This document shows, piece after piece, positions 1 through 8,860 of a DNA stretch of 64,000 bases (its first letter is position 1; each line of letters opens with the position of its first letter). The stretch is from positions 14,384,001 through 14,448,000 of the forward strand of contig OZ316894.1 of assembly GCA_973895155.1 (NCBI GenBank). The letters run 5' to 3'. The notes beneath the pieces were generated by a model. The model worked only from the letters and a program-made list of their open reading frames with translations. It was not told the origin of the DNA and did no database searches. Source of the stretch: Marsupella aquatica. Taxonomy: Eukaryota; Marchantiophyta. A program made the translations under genes and the position numbers.

Positions 1-727
1 TACGGAGCGTTACCTAGTCAAGCACCGCAAGACTACCCCGTATCATCCTAAAGCCAACGGGATGGCAGAGAGAGTAAATGGTATCATTGGGAAGATCCTC
101 AACAAAACTGTAGCTGCGCACAAAACGGATTGGGATGATAAGTTGTATGCAGCGGTGTACGCGTATAATCTAGCTTACAAAACTACTACGAGTCACAGCC
201 TGTACTTTCTCGTTCGGCCAACATTTGTTGGTGCCCGTCGAGTTTGAAGTACACACTCCACGGGTCAGCATTCGGGATTGCTTGCCCAAACCTGAAAGTT
301 CGTCAGACCAAGCTTATCAGATTGAAGCCTTAGAAGAGGCACGACTACTAGCATCTTGACACGCCGTACACCAGCAAGCAACTTCTAAGAAGCAGCACGA
401 CAAAGGACTACGGAAGGTCAATGTCGTGACAGGCGATCTGGTCCTTCTGTACGATAGTAGGTACATGCAGTTTCCAGGGAAGCTTCATACCCGTTGGTTA
501 GGGCCCTTCCTAGTCAATCAGATCTACCCTAATGGATCATTGGAGCTTGCCATGTACGCCGGCGATTTACTCCTCACGCGAGTTAGTTACGATCGTGTAA
601 GGAAGTACCACCATCAAGACGACGACGCCGAGAGTGATGTTTGCGAGGACGCTTCACAATTAAGCAGGGAGCTATGTGACGCCGCCGGTACGGCAAGTAA
701 TGAGCAATTTGGTCTAAACCATGCCTA
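1..727 (+). pseudogene. Ty3/gypsy integrase, C-terminal part, frameshifted
   Basis: The first codons read TERYLVKHRKTTPYHP followed by ANGMAERVNG, the region of a gypsy integrase core that holds the catalytic glutamate. It matches element R (39658-39930) nearly residue for residue. After about codon 80 the frame shifts, a TGA near 357-359 breaks the next segment, and a third segment (426-727) encodes the C-terminal domain with GDLVLLYDSR and a TRWLGPFLVNQIYPNG motif typical of the DNA-binding tail. The last codons run into the start of the LTR at 675, as in element R. The zinc-binding part and first two catalytic aspartates lie outside the window. Not functional. Confidence 0.85.
661..674 (+). 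other. Polypurine tract of family A element
   Basis: TAAGCAGGGAGCTA lies directly before the LTR start TGTGACG at 675. The equivalent place in element R (39132-39145, minus strand) has nearly the same sequence. Position next to the 3' LTR and purine richness fit a plus-strand priming tract; the CTA ending is a weak point. Confidence 0.5.
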
Positions 728-1033
728 GCACGCGCGTTAGGGGTATCTTAGGCTGCTATGATTAGCATAACGACAGTATTTAGGTAACCATTATGAGTAG
801 GAAATCATTAGTCAATAAGGGAAATTCATGTTTGGGCTGGCGGCGCATCGCCATTTGCACACCCGGGTTACGAGCATGGAGGGGCCCCTCCCTCGGGTCC
901 GTATAACAAACTTTGGGAGGCGTCCACTGACACGCGGTGACTCAGACTGGCAGAGTGGCCGGTACACTACAAGCATGAACGGTTCAGCCTATAGGCAGCA
1001 AGGAGATGTCGGGGGATCGGCAAGCCCTCAAGG

Positions 1034-1040
1034 TATAAAA
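1034..1040 (+). promoter_or_regulatory. TATA box of family A LTR
   Basis: TATAAAA followed by AGGGAGCCGACCC lies about 108 bp upstream of the ATG of the LTR ORF. It is conserved in both LTRs of element R (minus strand near 38765-38772 and 45236-45244), while nearby positions vary. Transcription would begin near 1060-1070 and cover the ORF and, from a 5' LTR, the whole element. Confidence 0.65.
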
Positions 1041-1141
1041 AGGGAGCCGACCCTTTGGAGTGCACCAGTCCATCAGTCCACGTGCCAGCTTCGACCCCAG
1101 CTCTCTCGTTCGCTCTAAGTCGCCACTACTATCTCCTCTGA

Positions 1142-2881
1142 ATGTCGCACACAATCCTCTCCAGCTTGGCCATTCAATTCTGGACGCAGTTCCTATCTAC
1201 CGGAAGGCACTTGGCCGACTCATTGAAATACGCCAACCCGCACCGATACGAAATCGAACGCGAGTACGAGAGAGCCATCCGCCTAGCAGGACAACACCAC
1301 TACATCCTTAACTTTGACTACCCGTCTCAGAGCGAGCTTTACCGACTAGCAGAGGTATCTGGGTACTTCTTCAACGGAGACAAATATATCGGTTTCTGGG
1401 AAGCATTGCTTCGGCTTCCGGACGAGGTCTTCAATATCCCGGGTACGATCCACTTGCAACGACATCACTTTGACCACATCCCTGCTCAGGTTTGGGCTAT
1501 CATCAATAGCGAGTCCAGCACTACCCGTTTGACAAGGTCGTCCGCACTTGCTTTAGAGAACTTCTACCAGCATCTGCAGAGCTTTATGGGAACTAGACCC
1601 GCAACCACCGGCGCCAGCCCAATGGACCCCATACCTGTACCCGTACCAACACAGACTCAGGCTCAGGCTCAGCTTCAGTCTCAGCCTCAGCCTAGCCAAC
1701 CCCCACCGCCGATCGCCCCGCCAGCAGTACAAGTACGCTCCGTCATCAACGCTGTGGACCTTAGCGACGATGACGAGGCTACCCCACCCTTGCTCAGGCG
1801 GCCCAGAGGAGTAAACACTCAGGGGGCCGACACTACATCGCCCCCTCCCCATGCTCGGACCCAAGGAGCGGCTCTAGCAGACAACACGGTGACCGTGGCC
1901 GCCCCGGGACCAATACTAACGGCGGTAGCACTACCTATGCCCGATCGAGAGGATGGGGAGGTGTCACCTTCCCCGAGCCAGTCACGGGGGAAGAAGAGGA
2001 AGGAACCCGCCACTGCATCCGGGTTACCATTGGCCACGGTAGCCGTGGCCAAGGTAACAATGCACCGCATGGGGGAAAACGTGCATAAGAACATCCTCCA
2101 TCCCAAGCATGCGGTGTACCCGAAGACTCAAGGATTCGAGCACCTCGCCGCTCTGCCCTGGAACACTTGCAGATACTACGGGGAGGACATGACAGAATTC
2201 GTCAAGAATTATGATGACACACGTCAGCATACTCGGCTGCGGGGAAGGAATATGTCCCTCACGGAAGAACGGCTCAAGATGATCTTTGGATTACCCAAAG
2301 GTGACCATCGATTCGAATCACGGGCTCTCGGGGGCAAGGGAGCCAAGTACCAATCCTCGAGTTTTCCCTCAGAAGGGGCAATGGACAACGGGTTCGTGAT
2401 GAGGACCTGCCTCATCCTCGAGATAGCTGAGCGACTGGAGTTCCAGAGGTACGCCCTCTACATGATGGAACCCCGGGGGGAGATCTCCGCCGCCCAGGTT
2501 ATCCAGATCAAGAACTATCGACCTAGGAGGTGGGCGTCGTACTTCGCTAAGAAATTCCATGAAGAGATGGAGTGGCAAAGGAAGACGTTGTACATTGGCG
2601 GGAAGGCGTATTTCGCTAGCCACATCGAGATCATTCTTGAGTGGTACGCTCGGTTTGATCAACGAACCCTTCCCCGTGTCAACGTTACAAAGCTGGTCCC
2701 AGCTAGGTGGGTTTTCCCGGCCTTGGAGAGACGGCCCCAACCCGAGGCCCAAAGTCCAGCGGACACGCCAGCTTCACCCACCGCACCTCCACAAGTAGCT
2801 GTAGTCGTAACCGAGGAGGTACCGGATGGGTCGGTTATCGCAACAGTTGATGCGATCCAACAGGCTGGGCTAAGTACATAA
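1142..2881 (+). CDS. LTR-embedded ORF, N-terminal and globular part (579 aa)
   Basis: Starts MSHTILSSLAIQFW, an ATG conserved in both LTRs of element R. Residues 1-130 form a mixed globular domain. Residues 150-300 are Pro/Gln-rich and low complexity, with a basic KKRKEP patch. Residues 330-545 form a second globular domain with SLTEERLKMIFGLPKGD, MMEPRGEISAAQVIQIKNY and GGKAYFASHIEIILEWYARF. Families B and C have related domains. The pattern of a 'lt.e.l..i.GLP' motif followed by a helical, W-rich half resembles the plant mobile or putative plant transposon protein domains found in other plant retroelements; I have not been able to test this. The TAA at 2879-2881 is GAA in element R, so the protein once ran on in the same frame into the next entry. 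Function unknown. Confidence 0.75.
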   Translation: MSHTILSSLAIQFWTQFLSTGRHLADSLKYANPHRYEIEREYERAIRLAGQHHYILNFDYPSQSELYRLAEVSGYFFNGDKYIGFWEALLRLPDEVFNIPGTIHLQRHHFDHIPAQVWAIINSESSTTRLTRSSALALENFYQHLQSFMGTRPATTGASPMDPIPVPVPTQTQAQAQLQSQPQPSQPPPPIAPPAVQVRSVINAVDLSDDDEATPPLLRRPRGVNTQGADTTSPPPHARTQGAALADNTVTVAAPGPILTAVALPMPDREDGEVSPSPSQSRGKKRKEPATASGLPLATVAVAKVTMHRMGENVHKNILHPKHAVYPKTQGFEHLAALPWNTCRYYGEDMTEFVKNYDDTRQHTRLRGRNMSLTEERLKMIFGLPKGDHRFESRALGGKGAKYQSSSFPSEGAMDNGFVMRTCLILEIAERLEFQRYALYMMEPRGEISAAQVIQIKNYRPRRWASYFAKKFHEEMEWQRKTLYIGGKAYFASHIEIILEWYARFDQRTLPRVNVTKLVPARWVFPALERRPQPEAQSPADTPASPTAPPQVAVVVTEEVPDGSVIATVDAIQQAGLST

Positions 2882-3787
2882 GTCAGTACGGTGGAGGCCT
2901 TACCCGAGCCCGGGTCTCCCAAAGACCCACCGGTGGCTATTCCGGAGAACCGGACATTGCTACAGGAGGACACTCCAGCCCCTTCCAACATTACGTCCCC
3001 AGGGCAAGATGTCACTGCCCCGGCCCCCGCGCGTGTTGACGTCTGCCCGTGCCCAACTCCGGACAAGCACAACCTGGACCACCCGGAACTCTTCGTACCG
3101 GGTACATTTCTGAATGGGCTTCTGGGAGATTTCTCTCATCAAATTGCCCGGGATACCGGGGAGTTCATGGCCCGGAAGGTAGCCTGTTTCTTCAATCAGG
3201 AGTTAGTTGCCGCAGTAAAGGCAGGTCGGGCCCAGTCAGAGGCCCTTCAGAGGATAGAGCGGTACCGGGTGGAGTCCGTATACTTAAAGAACAAAGTTGT
3301 GGCTCAAGAGGCTGAGCTTCTGCAACTACGACCCAAAGTTGCAGCCGCCGATGATTTGTTAGCAAAGGCGCACGCCCTTACCGCCCTAGCCGAGCAGGCC
3401 AAAGCTGGGAACAAGGGCAAGATTGCACGACTCCGGAACCAGATTGACAGTTTGAAGAATCAAACTGTCATCTGGCAGAAGGACCTGGAGGAGGCCGAAG
3501 AACGGGCCAAGCGAGACACTGCGGAGATAGCCACGCTACTGGCCGAAGTGGCACGGCTCCAAACCAAAGCCGAGAAGCAGGACCAGCTGGCAGGCAAGCT
3601 GACGAGCGACGGCCAGCAGCTGGAGGAGGCATGCCAGGAGGCCGCGGAGGAGACAGACGCGGCGAAGCGAGAGAATGAATCTTTGCTGGACCAGGTCCAG
3701 CTCCTCAAGGCAGACAACGATAGACTTCGTAAGCAGCAGGATGGCCACTCCCACTCGAGTGGCTCTGGCAAGCGTACCAGGCATTAG
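2882..3787 (+). CDS. LTR-embedded ORF, C-terminal coiled-coil part
   Basis: In the same frame as the ORF ending at 2881 and cut off from it only by one TAA. About 90 residues rich in Pro, Ala and Thr lead to a short globular stretch (GTFLNGLLGDFSHQIARDTG) and then roughly 190 residues of continuous heptad-like coiled coil rich in Glu, Lys, Ala and Leu, ending in a Ser/His/Arg tail. With the upstream part the full product would be about 881 residues. Element R keeps the junction but loses most of the coiled coil by deletion. The layout of a globular domain, a linker and an oligomerising coil suggests a structural or nucleic-acid-associated element protein, which is inference. Confidence 0.65.
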   Translation, partial: VSTVEALPEPGSPKDPPVAIPENRTLLQEDTPAPSNITSPGQDVTAPAPARVDVCPCPTPDKHNLDHPELFVPGTFLNGLLGDFSHQIARDTGEFMARKVACFFNQELVAAVKAGRAQSEALQRIERYRVESVYLKNKVVAQEAELLQLRPKVAAADDLLAKAHALTALAEQAKAGNKGKIARLRNQIDSLKNQTVIWQKDLEEAEERAKRDTAEIATLLAEVARLQTKAEKQDQLAGKLTSDGQQLEEACQEAAEETDAAKRENESLLDQVQLLKADNDRLRKQQDGHSHSSGSGKRTRH

Positions 3788-4683
3788 CGGCGGAGTAGGA
3801 ATAGAATAGGGTTAGGAGTAGCTAGGTCAGGCTATTGGGACAGGCACCTGCCTTAGTTACAGCAGTAATGCCATGTTGTCCAGCCTGCGTAGATTAGGAT
3901 CTTCTAATAAGACACAACCATTTTTTGGCCTGAGAGTTAGATTAGTTAGGACCTAAGTTAGCGAATCTTCGGGCGGTAGGACACTCCGTTCCCCGGCCCT
4001 TAGTATTTAGTGCACCCTCGGTTGAGGCAGGGGGGTTTTTAGTCTCAGAGTTGGACATCTGTGGTATGTGCGGGGAGTCCCGACCTCTAGGAGTGAAAGA
4101 GTACCAAGGGGAGGGGGTAGGACTAAGCTCGTCAGGCGAGTGCGGAGCCGGGCTCGGTTGTAGTATACTCTCTCGGCCTTGAACCTGTTCATTCCGGAGC
4201 TATCGGGTCAACCAAGTGTACGCACATGTCCCCTATGTAGTAAAATCCTTTCCCCTTATTTCCTTCGTGTAAATTGAGATTGTATGCTTGTGCGCGTGTA
4301 TGTGTGTGTGAATCTCGTGTATAGGTGACAACGCCGGGCCGAACGCACTACCCGAGTCATGCATGGGGTGCAGCTTGCGGGGATGTGGTTGTGAGCACGG
4401 GTTGAGGACCTGTATCATAGAATCTGGATCGAAGGTGGACAACACGAAGGCCTAGAAGTCCTTAAGCCGGGGTCGATCCTGTTATCGACTAAGGTACATT
4501 CCGGCGGTGGAACACAAACCATACCTAGGAGATGCCCGTATCTAACAGTAGGCGCACTTAGCGCTAGTTGACATGAATTAGGTGCATTACGCGCTTCCCT
4601 CCCTGCCCGAACCCTCATATTTACGAAGGAGGTGCCCGTTTAAAGCTGAAGCCCGAGTTTAGGCCAAGGCTGATGACGTGACA
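3788..4683 (+). other. Non-coding 3' section of family A LTR
   Basis: No ORF of note. It is GC-balanced, with a TG-rich stretch near 4285-4310 and the conserved end block from about 4480 to 4683 shared, in degenerate form, with the LTR ends at 35985-36130 and in families B and C. Presumably it holds the transcript end, though no clear AATAAA polyadenylation signal is seen. Confidence 0.5.
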
Positions 4684-5345
4684 AATGCCCTGGATCCAAA
4701 ATACTATCCACCACTAAGGTTGTTGAGCAAGGTACACCATCAAATGCTCGCTTTAAGACCTCACATGGTAACAAGTTAGTCCACCATAATCGTGGGCGAT
4801 GTGCATGAGAACCCACACGTGCAACATCCAATAACACAATAGGTCCAATCCAAGATCGAACCTGATGAACACTAGCAACAATTCGATGACGATCATCACC
4901 CAATAATGAGACATTCTTGAAAATGTATGCAGGAGAATGTGTTTGATGCATCTGGAGATGGCGCAACACACGTAACATCTCCCAAAATAATGTAGATTTT
5001 GGATCATGAAATCCATGTCCAATTCTAGCCCGAGATTGACCCTGACATGGCCAACCCGCAATCACCAAATCAATGGGGCCAACACAATCCAAATGATTCG
5101 CCCCCAATAATGAAATATCAGTTGGCAATGCATGCTAATAACCATGAATGGCATCCACTGGCAACAAATGTGGATAGCGTTCCACCAACATTGCTACATG
5201 ACGTAGTGAGATCCTCCGTCGGTGTTATCTCATCATTTTCCCCGTACAAGTAACGACGTACGCACAGGAATTCCTGCTTGAAGAATAGCAGCCAATCCAA
5301 TGCTAATCCCACCAAATAAATCCAACAAAAAAATACTTCCTCTGG
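4684..5345 (-). pseudogene. Cytosine-5 DNA methyltransferase (Dcm/DNMT-type) domain of retroelement
   Basis: Minus-strand reading shows the ordered motifs of a C5-MTase: motif I LDLFGGISIGLAA (about 5325-5285), a YLYGEND stretch (about 5255), motif IV AGWPCQGQSRAR (about 5065-5030) with the catalytic Pro-Cys pair, motif VI as FKNV where ENV is usual, and motif VIII-like HRPRLWWTN (about 4800). Motifs IX and X are lost where the family A element enters. There are at least two frameshifts, one in a run of T next to motif I, and an in-frame TAG near 5145. It joins directly onto the protease region, so it was part of the pol polyprotein. Such captures have been reported in a few eukaryotic retrotransposon lineages. 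The E-to-K change in motif VI and the breaks make it inactive. Confidence 0.8.
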
Positions 5346-6292
5346 ATACTACCACACAATAGGAGTGGTATCCAATGGTGAAACGGTCACCGGTCCATCT
5401 GCAAAAGACTGTTGTGCTCTTGACTCCGGTGTAAAAGCATGATGCCAGACATCATGTATCAATTGGGCTGCGTTTTGTTGCAAAGCCTCTCCAGTACCCA
5501 TACTGGTGCCACAATAGTATCAACAGGTAATACACCCATCATGTGTTCCTCACGTGGCTCCTCCATTGCCGAAATATCTGCTGCATGTGCATTACCTTCA
5601 ATCAACTCATCAGATCTAGTAATCAAACTACTGAATGCTGCCAAAGACAATGGTGCAGATTTGGGACCTCCCACAGGTCCACTAAATTGCACTTGCAATT
5701 GGCTCAACCGAGCATCTCCAGATTGCCAATCGGGTCGATACGACACCGACTCGTCCCAAAAATCAAGAACAAATCCCATAGGATAAAGTATTGTACATCC
5801 CACTAACACATCATATGACTCTGCCTTAGTCAAAATAGCTTGAGCCTGGATTTGTGAGTTATCCTTTGGATGATCCTCTTGAATCCTAAGTTCAAGTGCT
5901 TGTCTGGTGATATGTTGTTTGGGTGTAGGTCCTCCCAATGAAGTCTGAATGGGAAAGGGACACTCCAAATCATTTGGATGCAATCCCAATCCTTGTATCG
6001 CAGACTTACCCAACATCAAGGGCTGAGCACCAGTATCCAGTATCACTCGTTCTGGCTGGTATATCGCTCCAAAAGGCCCCACTAATCGGAAGATACCACT
6101 CCGATTATCCAATGATACCACACTAGGTTTAAACCTAGTTCTCTCAAAGGCAGGGTGTGCTGGTAACTCCATCAACCTTGCCGCTGTTGCTTGCCATGTT
6201 TCACCACTAGCAATAGGTGGAGTCAACTCCACAACTTCATAATTAGGCACTGTCTTTGCACGATAAGGAACAACTGGAGCTAGTGTCTTCAC
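5346..6292 (-). pseudogene. Retroelement aspartic protease and pol linker
   Basis: The minus-strand ORF 6292-5459 (277 aa) contains VILDTGAQPLMLGKSA, the catalytic DTG-A flap motif of retropepsin-like proteases, followed by an ILYPMGFVLDFW segment that matches the second half of the fold. The upstream 60 residues resemble the linker between gag zinc knuckles and protease. After the TGA near 5457 the coding pattern goes on in another frame for about 35 codons, with a further stop before the methyltransferase motif I. Order and spacing support one pol polyprotein. RT, RNase H and integrase are not present in the window for this element. Confidence 0.75.
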
Positions 6293-6299
6293 ATAATGT

Positions 6300-7548
6300 G
6301 GCTACCAATCTGAACATTCAGCTGGAGTAACTCCCAATGCCATATCTGTTGCTGAAAATAACGGGGTGCACACAATATTTGTGGCCGCCCCCAGCAAGGT
6401 ACTTGCCATCCTTGCTGCAACATCATCTGATTCCACCAACTTATCCACACTTGGATTTGTCTTAACCGGGTTCATAGAGGTAGTTTGAACTGCCTCTAAC
6501 AATGTAAAAGATTGGGGAAGCTTTGTTTGACGACGAGCTTCCCCCCTTGAGGATCCAACTCTACCATTGCTCCTCGAGTCAAAGCTGCCAATGCATCAAT
6601 ATGGGCAGTGCCACACATGAATCCCATGGTGGCCAAGTCTCCGTCAGCTCCATAAGATGTAGAAGCTCCATCACCAGAAGTAGGTCTAACCTGAGAACTG
6701 GCCATGGCAGCTAGTTGTTGCTCCAATTGAGCAATCTTTGCATCCTTTGGATCTATGGTAGTGGTAGGAGCATCACCTCCTTGTCTCCCTGCATACCTCG
6801 GCCGTGACCACCACCTCTACCTCCTCTTCCCTGATCATACATACGTGATCCTCCCCGTCGTAGTTCAGGATGGAGTATAAAACACCTATCCTTGGTGTGA
6901 CCAAAAACTCCTCAATGATCACATAATCGTTGATCGGGCATAGATGCCCCTCCGGACTCTCTATTATCCAGGCAATATCTTTGTGCATGATCCCCACCAC
7001 AAGTCCAACATCATGACTGCTGTCCAGCATAGGAGGGCATAGGTCTCTAACTAGTAGATTCCTGTGTTGTAGGCTTCTCCCTCTGACTCTTCCTTACAGT
7101 AGGTTGTGGTGTGGGTGTAGATGCAACCTTTGGTGAGCCTTCCTTGACAAATCCGGAAGTCACCACCTTCTCATTCACCATATTGAGCTCAATGCGCTCG
7201 GCTAGTGCAAAAACAACAGCCAATGTGGGATCTGAAACCCTCAATAGAGTGGTGTCTCTTACTCTACGCCGCAACTCTCTATCCAAAATTGCATACCAAA
7301 ATTGAATTGCTTGGGCCTCTATCACTCCCTTGGTGACTGTAATTAATCTTTGCATACGAGTGTATGCTTCGCGTAGACTCTCTCCAGTCTTGTGCTGAAA
7401 ATCTTGAAGACCCTTCAACACATCAAAGAACTTCACCACGGTTAAATGTTGGCATAACTCCACTCCCACCCACAATTGCACCGGTAGGAGTAACGGTGGA
7501 TGCTGGTGGAGTGCCACTCTAGCTAGTGCTACTAGAAAAAGCAACAGC
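6300..7548 (-). pseudogene. Gag, C-terminal part with two zinc knuckles
   Basis: The frame in 7544-7047 includes FFDVLKGLQDFQHKTGESLR and IQFWYAILDRELRRRVRD, typical of the second half of a plant retroelement capsid domain. Downstream (about 7010-6790) lie two CCHC-like knuckles: CWTCGGDHAQRYC, with one residue fewer than the classic spacing, and CDH-stop-GVFGHTKDRC, where the second cysteine is replaced by TGA. An Arg/Gly-rich RGGRGGGHGRG tail follows. Two smaller segments (6726-6496 and 6502-6302) lead to the protease. Frame changes occur near 7440 and a TAG near 7522. Confidence 0.7.
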
Positions 7549-7553
7549 CGGGG
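7549..7553. repeat. Target-site duplication CGGGG, left copy
   Basis: CGGGG here and at 12994-12998 flank the TG...CA insertion 7554-12993. Removing the insert and one copy restores a continuous minus-strand gag reading frame (SAVSQPVAPAVAFSSSTS), which independently supports the boundaries. Confidence 0.85.
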
Positions 7554-7619
7554 TGTTAAACACTAATTCTTACCTCCGATTAACCCAACTTAACCCTTCT
7601 CTTTTCATTCACGTTTGTA

Positions 7620-7877
7620 TTAACCGATTAATCGTCCAACAATAGGGTAATCTAGTAAATCGTTTTCATATTCTGAGCATGTAATTTCAGCTGAATGTTC
7701 TTTGATGTCTACTTCTTCTTTCCACTTCCTGGGTACAATCGACTCAGTTAATACTAATCCTTCCCTGTATACAATTTCTATAAATCCACACCACTCACGA
7801 TAAGTGAAAATACAAATTGGAATACTCTCTTCCCTTAACCGACGAGTAATTAGGTGCGAACCATCGAACAGATCCAC
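7620..7877 (-). CDS. Unrecognised ORF inside LTR-like insertion (85 aa)
   Basis: This open stretch on the minus strand lies near the 3' end of the presumed solo LTR. The predicted peptide has no recognised motif, and base composition is not clearly coding. It could be the distal part of the broken ORF at 12293-12886, since it is on the same strand and in the same insertion, but the segment between (7878-8717) has no long ORF. Treat as possible remnant only. Confidence 0.15.
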   Translation of the reverse strand: MDLFDGSHLITRRLREESIPICIFTYREWCGFIEIVYREGLVLTESIVPRKWKEEVDIKEHSAEITCSEYENDLLDYPIVGRLIG

Positions 7878-8712
7878 AGTTCAATTGGCCTGAGCCTAAT
7901 TAGCGAGGAATTCTTCCTATCCTTGTCGCTAGTATTCATACTTCCAATGATTGTGATCTGATTAGATCCAATTGTCTCATTGATACTCCCACCAAGAGTT
8001 CGATCAATTACTTATGCTGCAAAGTAGATCAAGAAAGGCTATTCGTAAGTAGAATATCAATTCAACGATTACTCCGTTATGCTACAGGTGCATGACAATT
8101 AGATTGTCATTCTCGAAACACACACACCTCAGCCAGACTCCACTGCTTATGAGTTGTTTGTTGGTTTGATTCCGTAAGGTGTTACTCCTCAATGTGCTCA
8201 CCCTGAGTGAATTAATCCTCATTCATTCTTGCGGTCGGAATATGGCCGTCTTAACATACTTCTGTCTAATCCTCGGTTTATAACTTTAACAGATTCAACT
8301 CTCTTTATAATTCTGATTGTCTTACTCAATCTTCTCTTTAATTTTCCCTCTCCTCAATTCTGAATCCCTTCACTCTCAATTCTTAATCTCGTAGTCAATC
8401 ACCATCTCTTTCTGTAGACCCTCTCACCAAGGTACTCATCCACGAACAATTCATCAGGTTGTGTCATAATGATTTCTTTACTTCTCAACATCAAAAATTC
8501 TACTCACATCTGAGTAGGGAACACTTAAACAGATCTACTGATCATCTTAAGGAAAGTCTGGCTTCGCCTTTCAATCAGATTACCTATTGCAAAAGTGACA
8601 CCCTGTTCTAAGCTCTTGCTTGTCTTAAATACTATCTTTCGGCAAAATTATCGGTCTTCAAACTGTCCGACTAACAAAAATGGTTATCTAACTTACTAAT
8701 CGAACATAACTA
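7878..8712. other. Non-coding part of LTR-like insertion
   Basis: AT-rich, with no ORF above background and no repeat beyond short dinucleotide runs. It belongs to the 7554-12993 insertion and is cut at 8713 by the non-autonomous LTR element. Confidence 0.5.
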
Positions 8713-8717
8713 CATAG

Positions 8718-8860
8718 TGTTGTAACTCATACTTGAGTTAAGTCTACCTTTGGGATAACTACCTATGTAACTACCCTAACTACTTAGGCCGTAGCCACAT
8801 GTACATATCCTACCAAGAGTAAAGATGGAACCAACTCTTTGTCTCATTTCTCCCACAACA
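8718..8860 (+). repeat. 5' LTR of non-autonomous element (143 bp)
   Basis: Identical to 12065-12207. Bounded by TG and CA and preceded by CATAG. The primer-binding region starts at the next base. Confidence 0.93.

Larger units (their letters stand above)
1..4683 (+). mobile_element. Family A Ty3/gypsy element, 3' part (integrase end plus 3' LTR)
   Basis: The left edge of the window lies inside this element. The integrase tail is followed by a purine-rich tract and then a 4.0 kb LTR that starts TGTGACGCCG and ends GACGTGACA at 4683. The same sequence occurs in reverse orientation in element R at 35985-45603, which fixes both LTR ends and has a CCTCC target duplication. The insertion interrupts the methyltransferase-bearing element that resumes at 4684. 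The bases after the LTR are AATGC; the matching copy would lie left of the window and cannot be checked. Confidence 0.85.
675..4683 (+). repeat. 3' LTR of family A element, 4.0 kb, protein-coding
   Basis: Long terminal repeat bounded TG...CA. It contains a promoter region (675-1060), a TATA box at 1034, a leader, a large ORF (1142-3787) with one internal stop, and a non-coding 3' section to 4683. The copy in element R (35985-39131) is 3.15 kb; the difference is mainly an 840-bp stretch, about 3385-4225 here, that R lacks. The end of the LTR shares a degenerate block (taggtatg... ccgccggaatg) with the 3' ends of the family B and C LTRs, so the three families are distant relatives. Confidence 0.8.

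Noticed and set aside
5459-5786. Plus-strand ORFs over the protease region
   Set aside because: Antisense shadows of the minus-strand protease frame, which carries the DTGA motif.
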